Assembly: GCA_001972305.1 (NCBI GenBank)
Contig: BDDD01000058.1
Span: forward strand, 820,353-884,352
Origin: Cephalotus follicularis
Taxonomy: Eukaryota; Streptophyta; Magnoliopsida; Oxalidales; Cephalotaceae
Direction: 5' to 3'
DNA: 64,000 nt
Shown here: positions 22,626-34,287 of the stretch, piece after piece
Position numbering within the stretch: the stretch's first letter is position 1
How the letters are laid out: each line of letters begins with the position of its first letter
Notes under the pieces: model-generated
Told to the model about the DNA's origin: nothing
Database searches by the model: none
Seen by the model: only the letters and a program-made list of their open reading frames with translations
Translations under genes and position numbers: made by a program

Positions 22626-23330
22626 TCCTCTGTATGGCCCCGCAGCCGCACCACCGCTGCTACCCGGCCCAGTAGGCGCTGTAGCTGGACTCTTTGGACA
22701 GTCTTTCACCGAATGGCCCGGTGCTCCGCACCTCAAACACCAGCCATTGAACCTCTAGCAATCCTTTTGTTGGTGGCCGGTACGTCCACAGTAAAAGCAT
22801 ACTCCAAATCTGGCATTACTCCCCTGGCTGGGAGTACCCTGAGAAGCAGTCTGCTGAAACTTGTTCTTCGATGACTTCATCGGAGAACTACTATCTCGCC
22901 ACTTCGACGATACCGGTCGGGACTGTACAGGACTCTGCTTACTCTCCTTCGCGCGAGCTCTCTCAGCCCGGTCCTCACTAGATATCATCTCTAGCAGTCT
23001 AGCCTTCTGAGCAACCTCAACATAAGTCCTCAGCTCCATGGCTCTAATCCTCGACTGAAGATCCGGTCGCAATCCTCTCAAGAACCTCTGCATCTTCTTT
23101 GCTTCATCAGCTACCAGATATGGTGAATGTCTAGCCAATTCCATGAACTTTGCCTGATATTCTGCAATAGTCATTTCTCCTTGTCGTAGCTCCAAGAGCT
23201 TGGTCTCTCGTCGCTCATGCTCAATGTCAGGAACATATGTCTCCTGCAGATATAAATGAATGTGATGCACCCGAATCCATCAGTACTCTAGCAGAATAAC
23301 CATATATATACAGAGTACCTCCAACAGCGT
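22626..23330 (-). pseudogene. Scrambled protease-then-gag fragment inside LTR-C
   Basis: On the minus strand a protease start (G-Y-S-A-R-V-L-M-D-S-G-A-S-H-S-F-I-S, about 23330-23260) is followed at once by the middle of gag (E-T-Y-V-P-D-I-E-H-E-R-R-E-T-K). Gag runs through R-F-L-R-G-L-R-P-D-L to two nucleocapsid knuckles, C-F-Y-C-G-R-T-G-H-Q-Q-K-D-C (about 22760) and C-L-R-C-G-A-P-G-H-S-V-K-D-C (about 22700). It ends G-P-Y-R-G-E-K-T-V-stop. In a normal element gag precedes protease, so the order is inverted. The gag part closely resembles element A gag at 23500-24200, so the donor was a relative of A. A stop separates the two knuckles. Confidence 0.75.
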
Positions 23331-23484
23331 CGTTTCAAGCTTTTAACACACATCCCATTTCCAAGTCCATAAATAGGGTTTGCACACATCTTTTGAGTCC
23401 AAAAACTCAACATTCTCATTAATCAAGTTTAACGATTACATCATAAATAGAAATATTACATTCAGGAAAATACCGGGCGTTACA
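23331..23484 (-). repeat. LTR terminal piece ending GGGCGTTACA
   Basis: The plus strand from AACAGCGTCGTTT to CCGGGCGTTACA resembles the last 160-180 bp of LTR-A (17410-17583) and LTR-X (2225-2396), the U3 start of a minus-strand LTR. It abuts protease code on the left and element A nucleocapsid code on the right. Confidence 0.6.
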
Positions 23485-24438
23485 ATAGCAACCTCCGGAT
23501 CTAGCATTACTCCCTTGGCTAGGAGTACCCTGTGAAGCTGTCAGTTGAGACTTGTTCTTAGATGACTTCGTCGGAGAACCACCATCTTGCCACTTTGACG
23601 ATGCCGGTCAGGACTGTGTAGGACTCTATTTACTCTGCTGTGCACGAGCTCTCTTAGATCAGTCTTCGCTGGATATCGTCTCCAATAGTCTCGCTTTCTG
23701 AGCAACCTCCACAAAAGTCCTCAACTCCATAGCTCTAATCCTTGACCGAAGATCCGGTCGCAGACCTCTTAGGAATCTCCGAATCTTCTTCTCCTCATCA
23801 GCTACAAGATAAGGTGAATGTCTGGCCAGCTCCATGAACCTTGCTTGATATTCAGCCACAATCATCTCTCCCTGTCACAACTCCAAGAGCTCCGTCTCTC
23901 GTTGCTCTTGCTCAATACGCAGAACATAAGTCTCCAGGAACTCTGCCTAGAATCTGTCCCAAGTGCCATCCAGTATCTGTGATTCCCATTTTGCTTTAAC
24001 CATTTCCCACCAATGAGTGGCCTCACCCCATAGGTGGTACACAGCAAACTTCAGCTTATGGGCGTCAGTACAGCCCATCACTTCAAAGATCTTCTCCAGG
24101 TCTTGCAGCCATCTCTCAGCAACAGTAGCATCAAGTTCTCCCTTGAAGCTGGGTGGATTCAGCCTCATGAACTTCTCAATATCTCTCCCAAACTGGTTAC
24201 CATCCTCCCCTGGGCAGTGGTCGGGAGCCCTATGTTGTGGTCGAGCTTACGCGTAGTACTGGCGCATCTCCTCCACGTTAGCCCTAATAAAGGCCATCTA
24301 TTGTTGAAAATAGTCCGCAATTCGGGCCATCGGACCTCTGTCATCTTGGGGAATATTCATCCCTTGCGGAATGTTCGCTTCCTCAGGGGCATTAGCTCCA
24401 ACTGCTCTAGCCCTAGCACGTGTTCTCCTTCGGTCCAT
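23485..24438 (-). pseudogene. Element A gag
   Basis: Starts M-D-R-R-R-T-R-A-R-A-R-A (24438), about 100 bases from the primer binding site. The capsid part has G-E-A-T-H-W-W-E-M-V-K-A-K-W-E and R-R-F-L-R-G-L-R-P-D-L-R-S-R-I. Stops interrupt it at about 24298, 24250, 23947, 23873 and 23655. It breaks off at 23485 at the first nucleocapsid cysteine, where LTR sequence begins. Confidence 0.8.
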
Positions 24439-24535
24439 TGGGTTCCTATAAGAAGGTTGACAGTTAGTCACGACTTTAGGAAAACAATTCATTAATTGCC
24501 AAGAAAAGTATCCTAGCTAAGCATATATGGAATAT

Positions 24536-24547
24536 GCTCTGATACCA
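24536..24547 (-). other. Primer binding site of element A (tRNA-iMet)
   Basis: The minus strand reads TGGTATCAGAGC three bases inside the 5' LTR. Confidence 0.9.
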
Positions 24548-24550
24548 CTC

Positions 24551-27099
24551 TGTCACACCCCGTTCAATAAGAAGGCAACATTAAAGCAGTAAGGCAATTA
24601 GCACATAATTACAGCTCATGTAAAACCATAAAAATTTTAAACTTTTAAGCAGGATGTCAGTTGCGGAAGCATAAAAATTCATAAGCGGTAAACTCGTAGC
24701 ATGCATCCCATACTACACGCCACCCAAAACAAGTCCAACATTGTTAATCGCCCATAAACAGAGCGTGATCATAGTACAATATTAAATTCCATTATTAACA
24801 TCACCATAGGTACAGTACATCGGAAACCCTTTAACGAAACAGTTTATTACAAACGGGAAAATAAGTAAAACTAAGAACAGCATAACAACTTCGTTCTTCG
24901 TCCATGCCAGGCCAATCGGTCCACTGCATCAATCTGTAAAGTAGGGGGTTAGCCTTTGTCCTCACTCGGCTAAGTCACAAAAGTAGCTCGGGGTCAACAT
25001 TAGACGCATGTCATGTAATGTATGTATAAATGATGCAGTGTAGGAAATACCAGTTATATATATATGAGGAATATATATATTTTAGTAGTACAGTAAAATA
25101 TCAGTGGTTACATATACAAGAAAATATATGTATGCAAGAATTATACAGTAGTGATCCGGCCAAGATCACATCCATAGTCACAGTAATGTTCGAAAAGGAC
25201 CAACAGGCAGTACAGGATGTCCATACAGGACCACAACAGTCAGGCAGTATGTGTAACGCCGCCAACTCCTGGCCCCACGCTACACTCCCACTCCGGTCCC
25301 TACTCCAGGCAACCGAGCGAGGCAACAGTACAGTGAGTTGCCCAGCCATACTCCTGGCCCCTAGGTCAACCCTACCACTAGCCCGCGCTGGCAACCTCCG
25401 CCATGCAACCAGTGGCTCAAGCACAAACACATAGCAATTCACAGAGCAAACAGTGAATCCAAGCAGTAACAGTACAGTACAGTAGTGATCGTTTAGATCA
25501 AAAACAGGCAGTTCATTTTAAAATGTTTTGAATCGCATAACGTTTGAAATATTCATTTTCAGTAGAAAATATTCTTTGAAACAGTTCAGTATGTGGAAAA
25601 TTACTCCCTCAGTATGTTCAAAAATATAATAACGTTCATCTTATATTTTCGTACTCAACATAGCAGTTTTAATTTATATATGCATTTCTAAAGTAGTAAT
25701 ACTTAGAAATCATAAACCGATTTCATACAGTCAAGAACAGGCCGTATAACAGTACATGTGCGATGCATACAAATGCTCTAATGCATCCTAAGCGAGAACG
25801 GGATCGCCGGGTATCAAAATCGTAAAAACTGTCCGAACCGGACTCTAAAGCGTCGGCGTTTATTCCTCAGGCGTCGACGCTTATGTGTCTTAAGCGTCGT
25901 CGTTTAGTCCCTTAGCGTCAGCGCTTTCAGTGTCTGGGCGTCGATATCTACTCCTTCAAACGTCGACATTTAAACGCATATAAAACACAGTTCACAGTGT
26001 TAAGCGTCGACGGTCATTACTTAGGCATCGACGGTTTCAAACGGGGGTTGTCTTCTACCTCATGACCTAGCTAAACAGTGACATTTCCATGCATATAACA
26101 TGCAATCCAATAGGTATAAAGCACAGAAAACGGCCATGCAATATCATGTGACACACCCAGTACAGGGTAGCATCATTTAAATGACTAAAAATGGATCATC
26201 AAGCTATGAAATTCACGCATGAACATCACTGGACAACACTAAGTATTGACCACAAAATACAATTATGACTTCCCCTACCTCTCGCTTCAATTAGAAGCCG
26301 AAAGTCCACCTCTTTTAGAATCCAATCAGTCACTTGTGTCCCCAGGTATGGCTTGGAAGCTCCCTAGTTCGTCCTAGCAGTTGGTGTACAAGCTCCAAGC
26401 TTTTACTCAACAATGGTGGTTGAGTTCCCTCTCTCAAGCTCTCCTGCTCTCTCTTTCCTCTCACAGTGTCATTGATCCTCAAGCTCTCTGTAACATGTGG
26501 GAGGGGGGGGTGAGAGGAGTAGTCTTTATGCAGAACGTTTTTGTTCCACTCTACCAAGAACCCCATCACTTTTAGCCTCTCTCTCTCATGCAGACCAGGT
26601 GCAACAGGTGTCCTTCTCTCCCCTTGTACAGGCCATGCACTGAGGGATTCTCCCTCTGTCCCATGCCCTGTTGTTGCAGGTATGTCTGGAAAAAAAGGCA
26701 TGCATTGCCACATTCTTAAACGCCTGCTAAGATGCGTGATAGGTGGCAAGAAAACACCTCCCTGCGACACGTCCATCTGCTATTGTGAATATGCAGAACA
26801 CGCCGCAAAGCGTCGACGTTCACATGTAGGCATCAGCGCTTAAGTGTTAAGTTTAAACGCGCATTTCAGCAGCTTAAGCGTCGACGCTATAAGTCTAGGC
26901 GTCAGCGCTTTAACCCCAAAACTGTGCCATTTCAATCAATTACACTTTTAACATTCTTCTAACAATTGGACTCCAATTCTACATCATCAGAGTTTGGGAA
27001 AACATTCTCAAATTTGTAAAATCCATCTTTTTATTAATTCCACAATTAAATTACATTTACATTGTGAAATTACAACACATGAAAATTACGGGCGTTACA
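24551..27099 (-). repeat. 5' LTR of element A (2549 bp)
   Basis: Plus-strand ends TGTCACACCCCG and GGGCGTTACA (TG/CA on the minus strand). GTCGAC-type repeats are at about 25845-26035 and 26806-26915, in the same places as in the 3' LTR. A TA-rich run is near 25055-25080. Frames at 25030-25442 and 26330-26843 are shared by both LTRs and have no coding character. Confidence 0.9.
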
Positions 27100-27104
27100 T
27101 TGAA
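27100..27104. other. Target site duplication of element A, right copy (TTGAA)
   Basis: Directly follows LTR-A; the left partner is TGGAA at 15032-15036. Confidence 0.8.
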
Positions 27105-29157
27105 GGTTGAGGCAGTGAAAGATTGGAAACAACCGACGAATGCTTCCAAAGTTCGCAGCTTCTTGGGTTTAGCAGGGTATTAGCATCGGTTTGTTAAGGG
27201 ATTTTCCTGAATTTCTACACCATTGACTAGATTGACATAGAAGAATGCTTCTTTTGTATGGGATAGTGATTGTGAAAGAAGCTTTCAAGAGCTAAAGAAC
27301 ATATTGATTTCCTCTCCTGTCCTAACCTTGCCAGACGGGAACGAAGACTTTGTTGTGTATACCGATGCTTCTGGAAAAGGTCTTGGTTGCGTCCTTATGC
27401 AATATGGCAAAGTAATAGCATATGCATCGAGAAAGATCAAACCACATGAAGAAAACTATCCATTGCACGACTTGGAGTTGGCAACCATTGTCTTTGCTCT
27501 TGGGAAATGGCGCCACTACCTCTATGGGACCAAGTTCACAGTTTTCACTGATCATAAGAGTTTGAGATATCTCTTTTCACAGAAGGAATTGAACATGAGA
27601 CAGAGAAGGTGGTTTGAACTTCTTAATGATTATGATTGTGACATTGAATATCATTCGAGAAAGGCAAATGTTGTTGCAGATGCATTGAGTTGCAAGTTGT
27701 CTTGTATGACTCTTTCTCATATACAGGTGCAACCTGCATTGCTTGACCAGATTAGAGATGCTCAGATAGTGGACATTGAATTGCAGAAAGTGGCTACTGC
27801 TATTGATAGGGGTGTAAAACCCGATTTCTCTCTATCTACAGATGGTTTATTGAGATACAGGGACACGATTTGTGTTCGAGCCAATAGTGAGTTGAAGGAA
27901 GAGCTTCTTTCTCAAGCTCATAAATCTCATCTCTCTATCCATCCAGGGAGTACGAAGATGTACCATGACCTGAAACTTAGCTATTGGTGGATTGGCATGA
28001 AGAGAGAAATTGCAGAGTTCATATCGAGATGCCTCACTTGTAAGCAAGTTAAGGCAGAGCATCAAAGACAGGCAGGTTTGCTTCAACCTCTATTCATTCC
28101 ATATTGGAAATGGGAGCATATCTTTGTGTCCGAGTTACCTCTGACTCATGACAAACAGGATGCTATATGGGTTGTGGTCGATCGACTTACCAAGTAGGCC
28201 TATTTTCTACCGATTCGGATGACTTATTCTAGAGAAAGGTTGTCCAGATTGTTCATAAAAGAGATTGTTAAAGCAGATGGAGCTCCTGTTAGCATTGTTT
28301 TGGACCAAGAATCTCGCTTTACTTACAGTTTTTGGAGGAAGTTACAGGCAGCTATGGGTACAGAATTGATTTTCAACACTACTTTTCATCCCCAAACAGA
28401 CGGTTTGTCCGAAAGGACCCTTCAGACATTGGAGGATATGCTCTGAGTATGCGTTCTCGACCTTGGAGGTAATTGGTATGACTACTTGTATTTGATTGAG
28501 TTCTCGTATAACAATAGTAATCACGAGAGTATACAGATGGCTCCTTATGAGGCCCTATATGGTAGGAAATGCCGACCGCCAGTTTGGTGGGTTCAGGTCG
28601 GTGAGAGGAGCATTCTGGGACCAGAGATAGTACAGATTACCTCAGAGAAAGTGAAATTGATTACGGACCGATTGATTGGGGCACAAAGTAGACAGAAAAA
28701 CTATGTTGATGTTCATCGCATAGGCTTGGAGTTTAGTGTTGGTGACCATGTGTTCCTCAAACTGTCACCCACTAAAGGAGTCGTGAGATTCAGAAAGAAA
28801 GGGAAGCTTTCTCCCCGTTTTATTGGACCTTTTGAGGTATTGAATCAGATTGGCCGACTTTCTTATAGGCTTGCTTTACCTCCAAACTTGTTGGGAGTGC
28901 ATGAGGTGTTCCATGTTTCTCAGTTGAGGAGATATGTTCACGATCCCTCTCACATCATTGAGTACAGTCAGATTCAGTTAGAACCTGACTTGTCTTTTAT
29001 TGAGACTCCTATACAGATTATTGATAGACAGATCCGAGTTTTGAGGAACAAGACCATTCCTTTGGTTAGTGTTCTACGGCAGTATCATGGTTCAGTGGAG
29101 CGCAACTGGGAGCGTGAGGACGATATGAGAGAGACATATCCTTTCCTATTTGATTGA
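27100..29157 (+). pseudogene. Element B pol, 3' part: RNase H and integrase
   Basis: Continues the frame broken at 15036. RNase H is largely intact ([23 protein letters not shown]). The integrase zinc region is [10 protein letters not shown] and C-L-T-C-K-Q-V. In the core, W-K-W-E-H-I is followed by F-V-S-E-L-P-L-T where B2 has [11 protein letters not shown], so the first catalytic aspartate is gone. The other two acidic positions remain (V-L-D-Q-E-S, G-L-S-E-R-T). Stops occur at about 27181, 27209, 27239, 28197 and 28444. The C-terminus ends E-T-Y-P-F-L-F-D-stop at 29157, 43 bases before the polypurine tract, so the native end is preserved. Confidence 0.9.
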
Positions 29158-29199
29158 TTGATCGATTGACTGATGAATCTGAGGACCAGATTCTTTTAA

Positions 29200-29210
29200 T
29201 GAGGGGAGAA
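29200..29210 (+). other. Polypurine tract of element B
   Basis: GAGGGGAGAA immediately before the 3' LTR. Confidence 0.9.
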
Positions 29211-31579
29211 TGTAACGACCGGAATTCCCTTTCTGTACTGTTGAGTATTGTACATGCATATACTGTACCGTATTGAACTGTATTGAATTGTATTGAATTG
29301 ACGTATTCTTATACCTATTGTTATTGTATCGATTATATGGATGTATAGTCGGGATTTTGGGCTGAGTTTCGGAGAATTGGCAGAATTGACTATATAAGTC
29401 AATTCTTTACTCTTATTCTCTCATTTTCTCATTCTTCTCTCTCTCTCTATCCTTCTCTCTCTCTTTCTTCCTCCCAGCTGAGCAGCCTCTCCCTCCCTTT
29501 AGCAGCTCCGGATTTGCTGCTCCAACAACACATAGCGATTGCGAGTCTCTTTCTTGTGGATTGAAGAACATAGCATTCGGTTCTTGAGTGTTTCGGCCAT
29601 TGATCGATCGTTAACTCAACTGTTGAAGCTTCGGTTATAGGCAGAACTTCTCTACTTGTATTGTCTATTGCTCGGCTGATTGAATAATTGAATTGAAGGG
29701 TTGTATTGAATTAAAATGTGAAATAAGGGTTTTGAAATGGAATCCTCAATCTAACTGATCTAGAAGGATTGGAATGATAAATTAATGTAACAAGTTTTAC
29801 TAACCTTAAAGGATTGATTTTAACCCTTTGTTTTCAAAGAATGGCTTTAAAATGGATTTTGACTTGAGATCGGCTATTTTTCTGCTGAAAACTAGTTTTT
29901 CCCCAGCACAGACATCGACGCCTAGCCCATTGGCGTCAACACCTTGATGCTTTTGAACTGTTTTATTTGACGTTAGCGTCAACGCGTATCTTTAGCGTTG
30001 ACGCCTACGATCTGGGATTTCCTTTTTCTAGAGAAAATGTCAACGTAAATCATACCAGCCAACTCAATGTCGACGTTTTCGGTTTACACGTCAACACCTT
30101 GACTCATGGACGTCAACGTCTAAACCCACTTGTATATAGAAAAGTTGTACGCGTCAACGCCAACGTCAACGCCTAAACCTACTGGTTTTTAAAAAACGTG
30201 ATGCACGTCAACGCCTCCTTCCATGACGTTGACGCCCATCATCCCTGTATTAAAAGTAAATGTTAAGTGTCGACGCGTATATCTATGGAGTCAACGCCTA
30301 ATGCCCTGTTTTGGGAAATTGATGTTTTAAAGCTAGTTTTCAAATCCTTTTCACATGGCCACTTGACCGGAGCCTCACTTGACATGTTCAAGTGTTTGAA
30401 AACAGTTTTCAACAATTGTATTAACATGCTGACCGATTGATCGATTGCTTGAGTCGTAAGTGTCGTGAGTCTAAGTTCAGAACGTTGGACGCACATTCCC
30501 ATTTCTCCATTAGACATCACCACTTCTTGACATTGTATTGACAGTGTACTGACAGATTTATTTTCTTGTATGGATTCTATAGAGCAACCTTATGATTCGT
30601 GTTAGCATGTTAGGTTGTTGATTCTGTCCACCTATTTCGTTGATCGATTCATTTATTGTATTGTATTGACCTGCTGACGAGCAGTACTATTATTGATTGA
30701 CGATTGATGCTCCCTTAAGGGCCGTAGCTCCCTGACGATATAGTAGCTCCCTCAATTGTAGCTCATCGAGACTGTATTGACCTAGCCATAGGCTGGAAGA
30801 TCTACGAGTTACAGACATGATCAGTCTAAGAATAGTAGATAGATCTCCCACCTTTTTTGAATGACTACCTTCAGTGGGATTGATCATTGCCATTGATTGA
30901 TATTGTATTGACCCGAAGTCACATGCTCTATAGAATATGATTGATTGATCGGGTGTTTCATACACCACCACCGAGTGTCTGCTATTGATTGATTGTTATA
31001 GATCCTATTCATATGCTCTGTTATGGGCCAGTGTCATATGGATAGTCAGATCGCCAATTGTATGCATGCATTGCCATATCATGCATTGATATTGTACACC
31101 GCACATTGATATTGCATAGATGGTCACCGATATCATACATTGTACATGCATACATGTTGCATGGGGTTTCTGCTTAGCCTTGTGGCTAACCCCATCCTTC
31201 GGGGTGGGGCTGTGTCGTGCATTTTGTGTGCGGCATAGGTAGGGCAGCAGGTAGCAGCGGACAAAAGGATTGAAGATTCGGTGCGACCTCATAACCGTTT
31301 TGATGTGACAGAGCTTGTATTGTAGATTTTACCGATGAGACTGGTGAAGAGTATTGTATTAAAAATGTATTGTAATGAAATGACCGGCATAGTATTGTAA
31401 CCGAATTTGTATTGTATGGTATCGCATGGATGGATTATTGCATTGTATCTTCCGTACATGACATGTATTGTAAAGTTTTGGGTTTTTCCGCATTATTATA
31501 TTTCTAGTCCCAACCATTGTATTGTATATTGAATTGAGAATAATGTCACGAGTCCGTCCTCCGGGCGCGGGGTGCTACA
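29211..31579 (+). repeat. 3' LTR of element B (about 2.37 kb)
   Basis: Starts TGTAACGACC and ends GGGGTGCTACA. Against the 5' LTR it has about 13 differences plus one 10-11-bp indel in the first 185 bp (about 7%). The repeat block is at about 29908-30300. Frames at 29967-30523 and 30690-31292 are non-coding and mirror those of the 5' LTR. Confidence 0.9.
29386..29402 (+). promoter_or_regulatory. LTR-B TATA box between inverted TTGACT half sites (3' LTR)
   Basis: TTGACTATATAAGTCAA, identical to 10094-10110. Confidence 0.65.
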
Positions 31580-32870
31580 TGATTTGTTTCAAATTTTGCT
31601 TAATCTTCTCCTCCATTGAATAAACAAAATAGATCTTTGACTTAGGAATTTTAGGTCGTTTGTTGATTTAATTCCATAATTTTACAAGCTTTAATAGTTG
31701 TTTAAGTGTTAAATACCATGCTAGATTGATCCTAACACCTCCCCCCATGGCCATTGTTCTCACAGCTTCAAAATTCAAATGTGGGATCAAAGCTTCGACC
31801 ACTGGCCTAGACTTTTTCATGGCTGCCACTAACCATCTCTTTTTTTTTTTTTGTAAATAAAAAGAATAGTAGGCTTATGTGGAATTGGCTCTGAGAAATA
31901 AAAATATTTACTTTAACTATCTTGGTTGAAAAGACATGATCAAACATGGATTATCCAAAGACCCAAACCTCAAAATTTAAAATTAGGTAAAAAACAAAAA
32001 AATGAACTTAATAATTGAGCTAAAAACCAAATAACATAAAAATAAACCCAAAAAGTTGTCAACATGGTACCCAAAAATCTAACAAAAGCATAGGATTAAG
32101 AGTTGAATAAGTATACAAACTCAAATTCGAAATATTAAAACTTGGAAATTGGACAAAGATGAAATGAATTTCAACCCAACAACCCATAACTCAAAAGATT
32201 AAAACATAAGCCCAAAGATTTGAATGGAGAGCCTAAACTAAATAGGCCAAATGGTTAACTAAGTGGATTTCATTAAATGCATTAATCCTATTTTACACTC
32301 AACGAAGGCTTGAATCTAAACTCGAAAAAATGCTTGAATCTAAACTCGAAACCTAAATGTGTAAAAGTTAACAATAAAACTAAGCCAGATGAAATTGGGT
32401 ACCAATTTTAGGTAAATGACCTGAGGAGTTTTTCAACGATGATGGCAATGGACAACGGCACGTTGGCATTGACCGGATGTGAGCTGCTCATGTTCTATTC
32501 GTCGGTGGTCGAGGAACACGGTGGTAAGGCGCGTTTGACCGAGAGACGTCAGAAATGGCATAGATCTAAGAATCTCTGACGCTGTTCTAGTGAGGCTCTA
32601 GGACGCATGGTGTTGCGTCACTGATTAGGTGGTTGCAAGACTTCGGTCGAAGGCTCGTCGGTGGCAGCCTGGTAGAGGAAGTCTTCAGAGTGCTTTAGAT
32701 TGCAAATGCACGACAATGATTTTAGGAAGTTAGGAAATTTATCTCTGATATCTTGTTATATGTAATAAGATAGTTCATTCAAAATAAGGAAGAGAGTACA
32801 TCGTAAACAGTGTTACACTACTTGCACTATACTATTATAAAACAAATGTGGGATACAACCACATTATACT
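31580..32870. other. Unclassified spacer, right half
   Basis: Continues 9423-9908. It starts with the TGATT duplication. It has a 13-T run at 31840-31852, an A-rich stretch of weak complexity to about 32290 and a short tandem duplication of CTTGAATCTAAACTCGAAA at about 32309-32352. A more GC-rich part follows (32440-32700). At about 32741-32765 the minus strand reads ATATCAGAGAT next to a TGTTATATG end on the plus strand, a decayed primer-site/LTR junction. It may be the relic of another minus-strand copia element cut by SIRE-1. No gene is supported. Confidence 0.4.
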
Positions 32871-34229
32871 AATTGATATTTATGTCTCAATCCACGTTTT
32901 GATGATAACATATTTGTATTTAACAAAGTTTCTTTTTGTGAAAGTTAAGATAAAAAGCTGCAAAGTCAAAACAGGAAATTGCAGATACAGGTCTAAGTGT
33001 CGACGGTCATAATGAAACTGTCAGCGCTTTGTGAGACCTTCGACTCCCAAGTGCAAAGCGTCAACAGTTGAAGCATTTTGAGCAAAGGAGAAATTTCTCA
33101 AACTGTCGACGCTCTGAAGAAAGCATCAGCGCTTTGAGGCAAGGCATCAGGGGTTAAGCACTCCATATCAGCGGTTAAAAACAGAAGTTTTTGGAGCCAA
33201 TCAATTTGACCTAAGCGACGACGCTCTGAAGAAAGCATAAGCACTTTATCCAAGGTGTCAGCGGTTAAAGACTCTACCTCAGTAGTTAAAACTAGAGACT
33301 TTTGAAGGCCAATTAATTTGCACAAACTGGCGATGCTCTACACAAACCGTCAACGCTTTGTGTCAAACCATCGACACCAAGATCAAGATCTTCAGCTCTT
33401 TGAGCAGAACTTTCAAATTCAAATATCCAACGGACACATAAGCGGCGACGTTTTGAAGAACAACGTCGACGCTTTGCCCACGGGGAACAAATTACTGACA
33501 TCATTTTTAATAAGCCATTATTGAAGGAACAAGTCTCAAGACAAAAATAACACTTCCCATGGCTGAAGGAACAAGTTTCAAAAAAAATTGCACTTCCCAA
33601 GGCACAATGCAGCTACTCCCAAGGTCCAAACATCATCTCTATTAAATCAAATCAGCTACAAACAACATATACAAGAAATAAATACATAAAAAGAGAACAA
33701 AATCATTCAAGCAAGAGATCATCAAGAGCAAAATCCAAACTTTCATATCAACAAAAAGTCGAAACAAGATCTTTTCATCTACTTGAGAGCTATTATTCTT
33801 CTTGTAATCATATAGCCATATCAAACCTTTGAGAGGTTACACAAAACAAAGCATCCTTGTAATCCATACTTGTAAAGGGGAGTGAACCCTAAAGTGAGAA
33901 AGGGGAGTGAACCCTAGTGATTGAGGTCAATCACAGAATATTGTAAGGTGCACCGAATAGCCCCTATAAAGATGTTCAGAGATTGTATTCGGGTGGAATG
34001 CTAGTGGAAACTGAAGGAGGACCTTGGGAAAGTGGACGTAGGCACGATGTTTGCCGAACCACTATAAATTGTGTTTGCATCTCTCTAACCCTTTTCTCCG
34101 TAATTACTTTATTTATTTTATTTTGATTGCCTATTTATTTTGTGTTCATTGTTTAAATTGAAAAATCCGAAAAAGTTAATTAGTTTATTCAATACTACAA
34201 TTCACCCAACCCCCCCTGTAGTATATTCA
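32871..34229 (+). repeat. 5' LTR of SIRE-1 (about 1.36 kb)
   Basis: The start AATTGATATTTATG is a decayed form of TGTTGACATTTATG (56574). It ends GTATATTCA before the primer site. A GTCGAC-type repeat block lies at about 32998-33480 with alternating AAGCGTCGACGCTT-like and GCGTCAGCGGTTAAA-like units. Frames at 33098-33824 are non-coding. Confidence 0.85.
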
Positions 34230-34231
34230 AT

Positions 34232-34243
34232 TGGTATCAGAGA
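34232..34243 (+). other. Primer binding site of SIRE-1
   Basis: TGGTATCAGAGA two bases after the LTR. Confidence 0.9.
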
Positions 34244-34287
34244 GTTAGGCTTATAATTCTTAAGTGTTAGAGCCTTAAAGATCTAGA

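Larger units (their letters stand above)
15037..27099 (-). mobile_element. Gypsy element A, inserted in the RT gene of B
   Basis: A minus-strand Ty3/gypsy element with long LTRs at 24551-27099 (5') and 15037-17583 (3'). The primer binding site is at 24536-24547 and the polypurine tract at 17584-17598. Gag lies at 23485-24438, and the RT/RNase H/integrase part at 17700-20064. The middle (rest of nucleocapsid, protease, N-terminal RT) is missing; in its place is 20065-23484, holding a foreign LTR and a scrambled gag-protease piece. Confidence 0.9.
9909..31579 (+). mobile_element. Gypsy element B, split by element A
   Basis: A plus-strand Ty3/gypsy element with LTRs at 9909-12295 and 29211-31579 and a perfect 5-bp target duplication (TGATT). 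Internal parts are 12296-15036 and 27100-29210, about 4.85 kb after removing element A. Domain order is gag, protease, RT, RNase H, integrase, as in Ty3/gypsy. All coding parts are mutated. Confidence 0.9.

Noticed and set aside
20060..23489. A simple LTR-retrotransposon insertion into element A at 20065-23484
   Set aside because: Flanks are not adjacent parts of A (RT on one side, nucleocapsid on the other), no target duplication matches, and no primer site or polypurine tract borders the piece; a rearrangement is needed.
29196..31292. Minus-strand frames in the 3' LTR of B
   Set aside because: They cover TGTATTG and GATTGATT rich LTR sequence, are matched by equivalents in the 5' LTR, and have no coding features.
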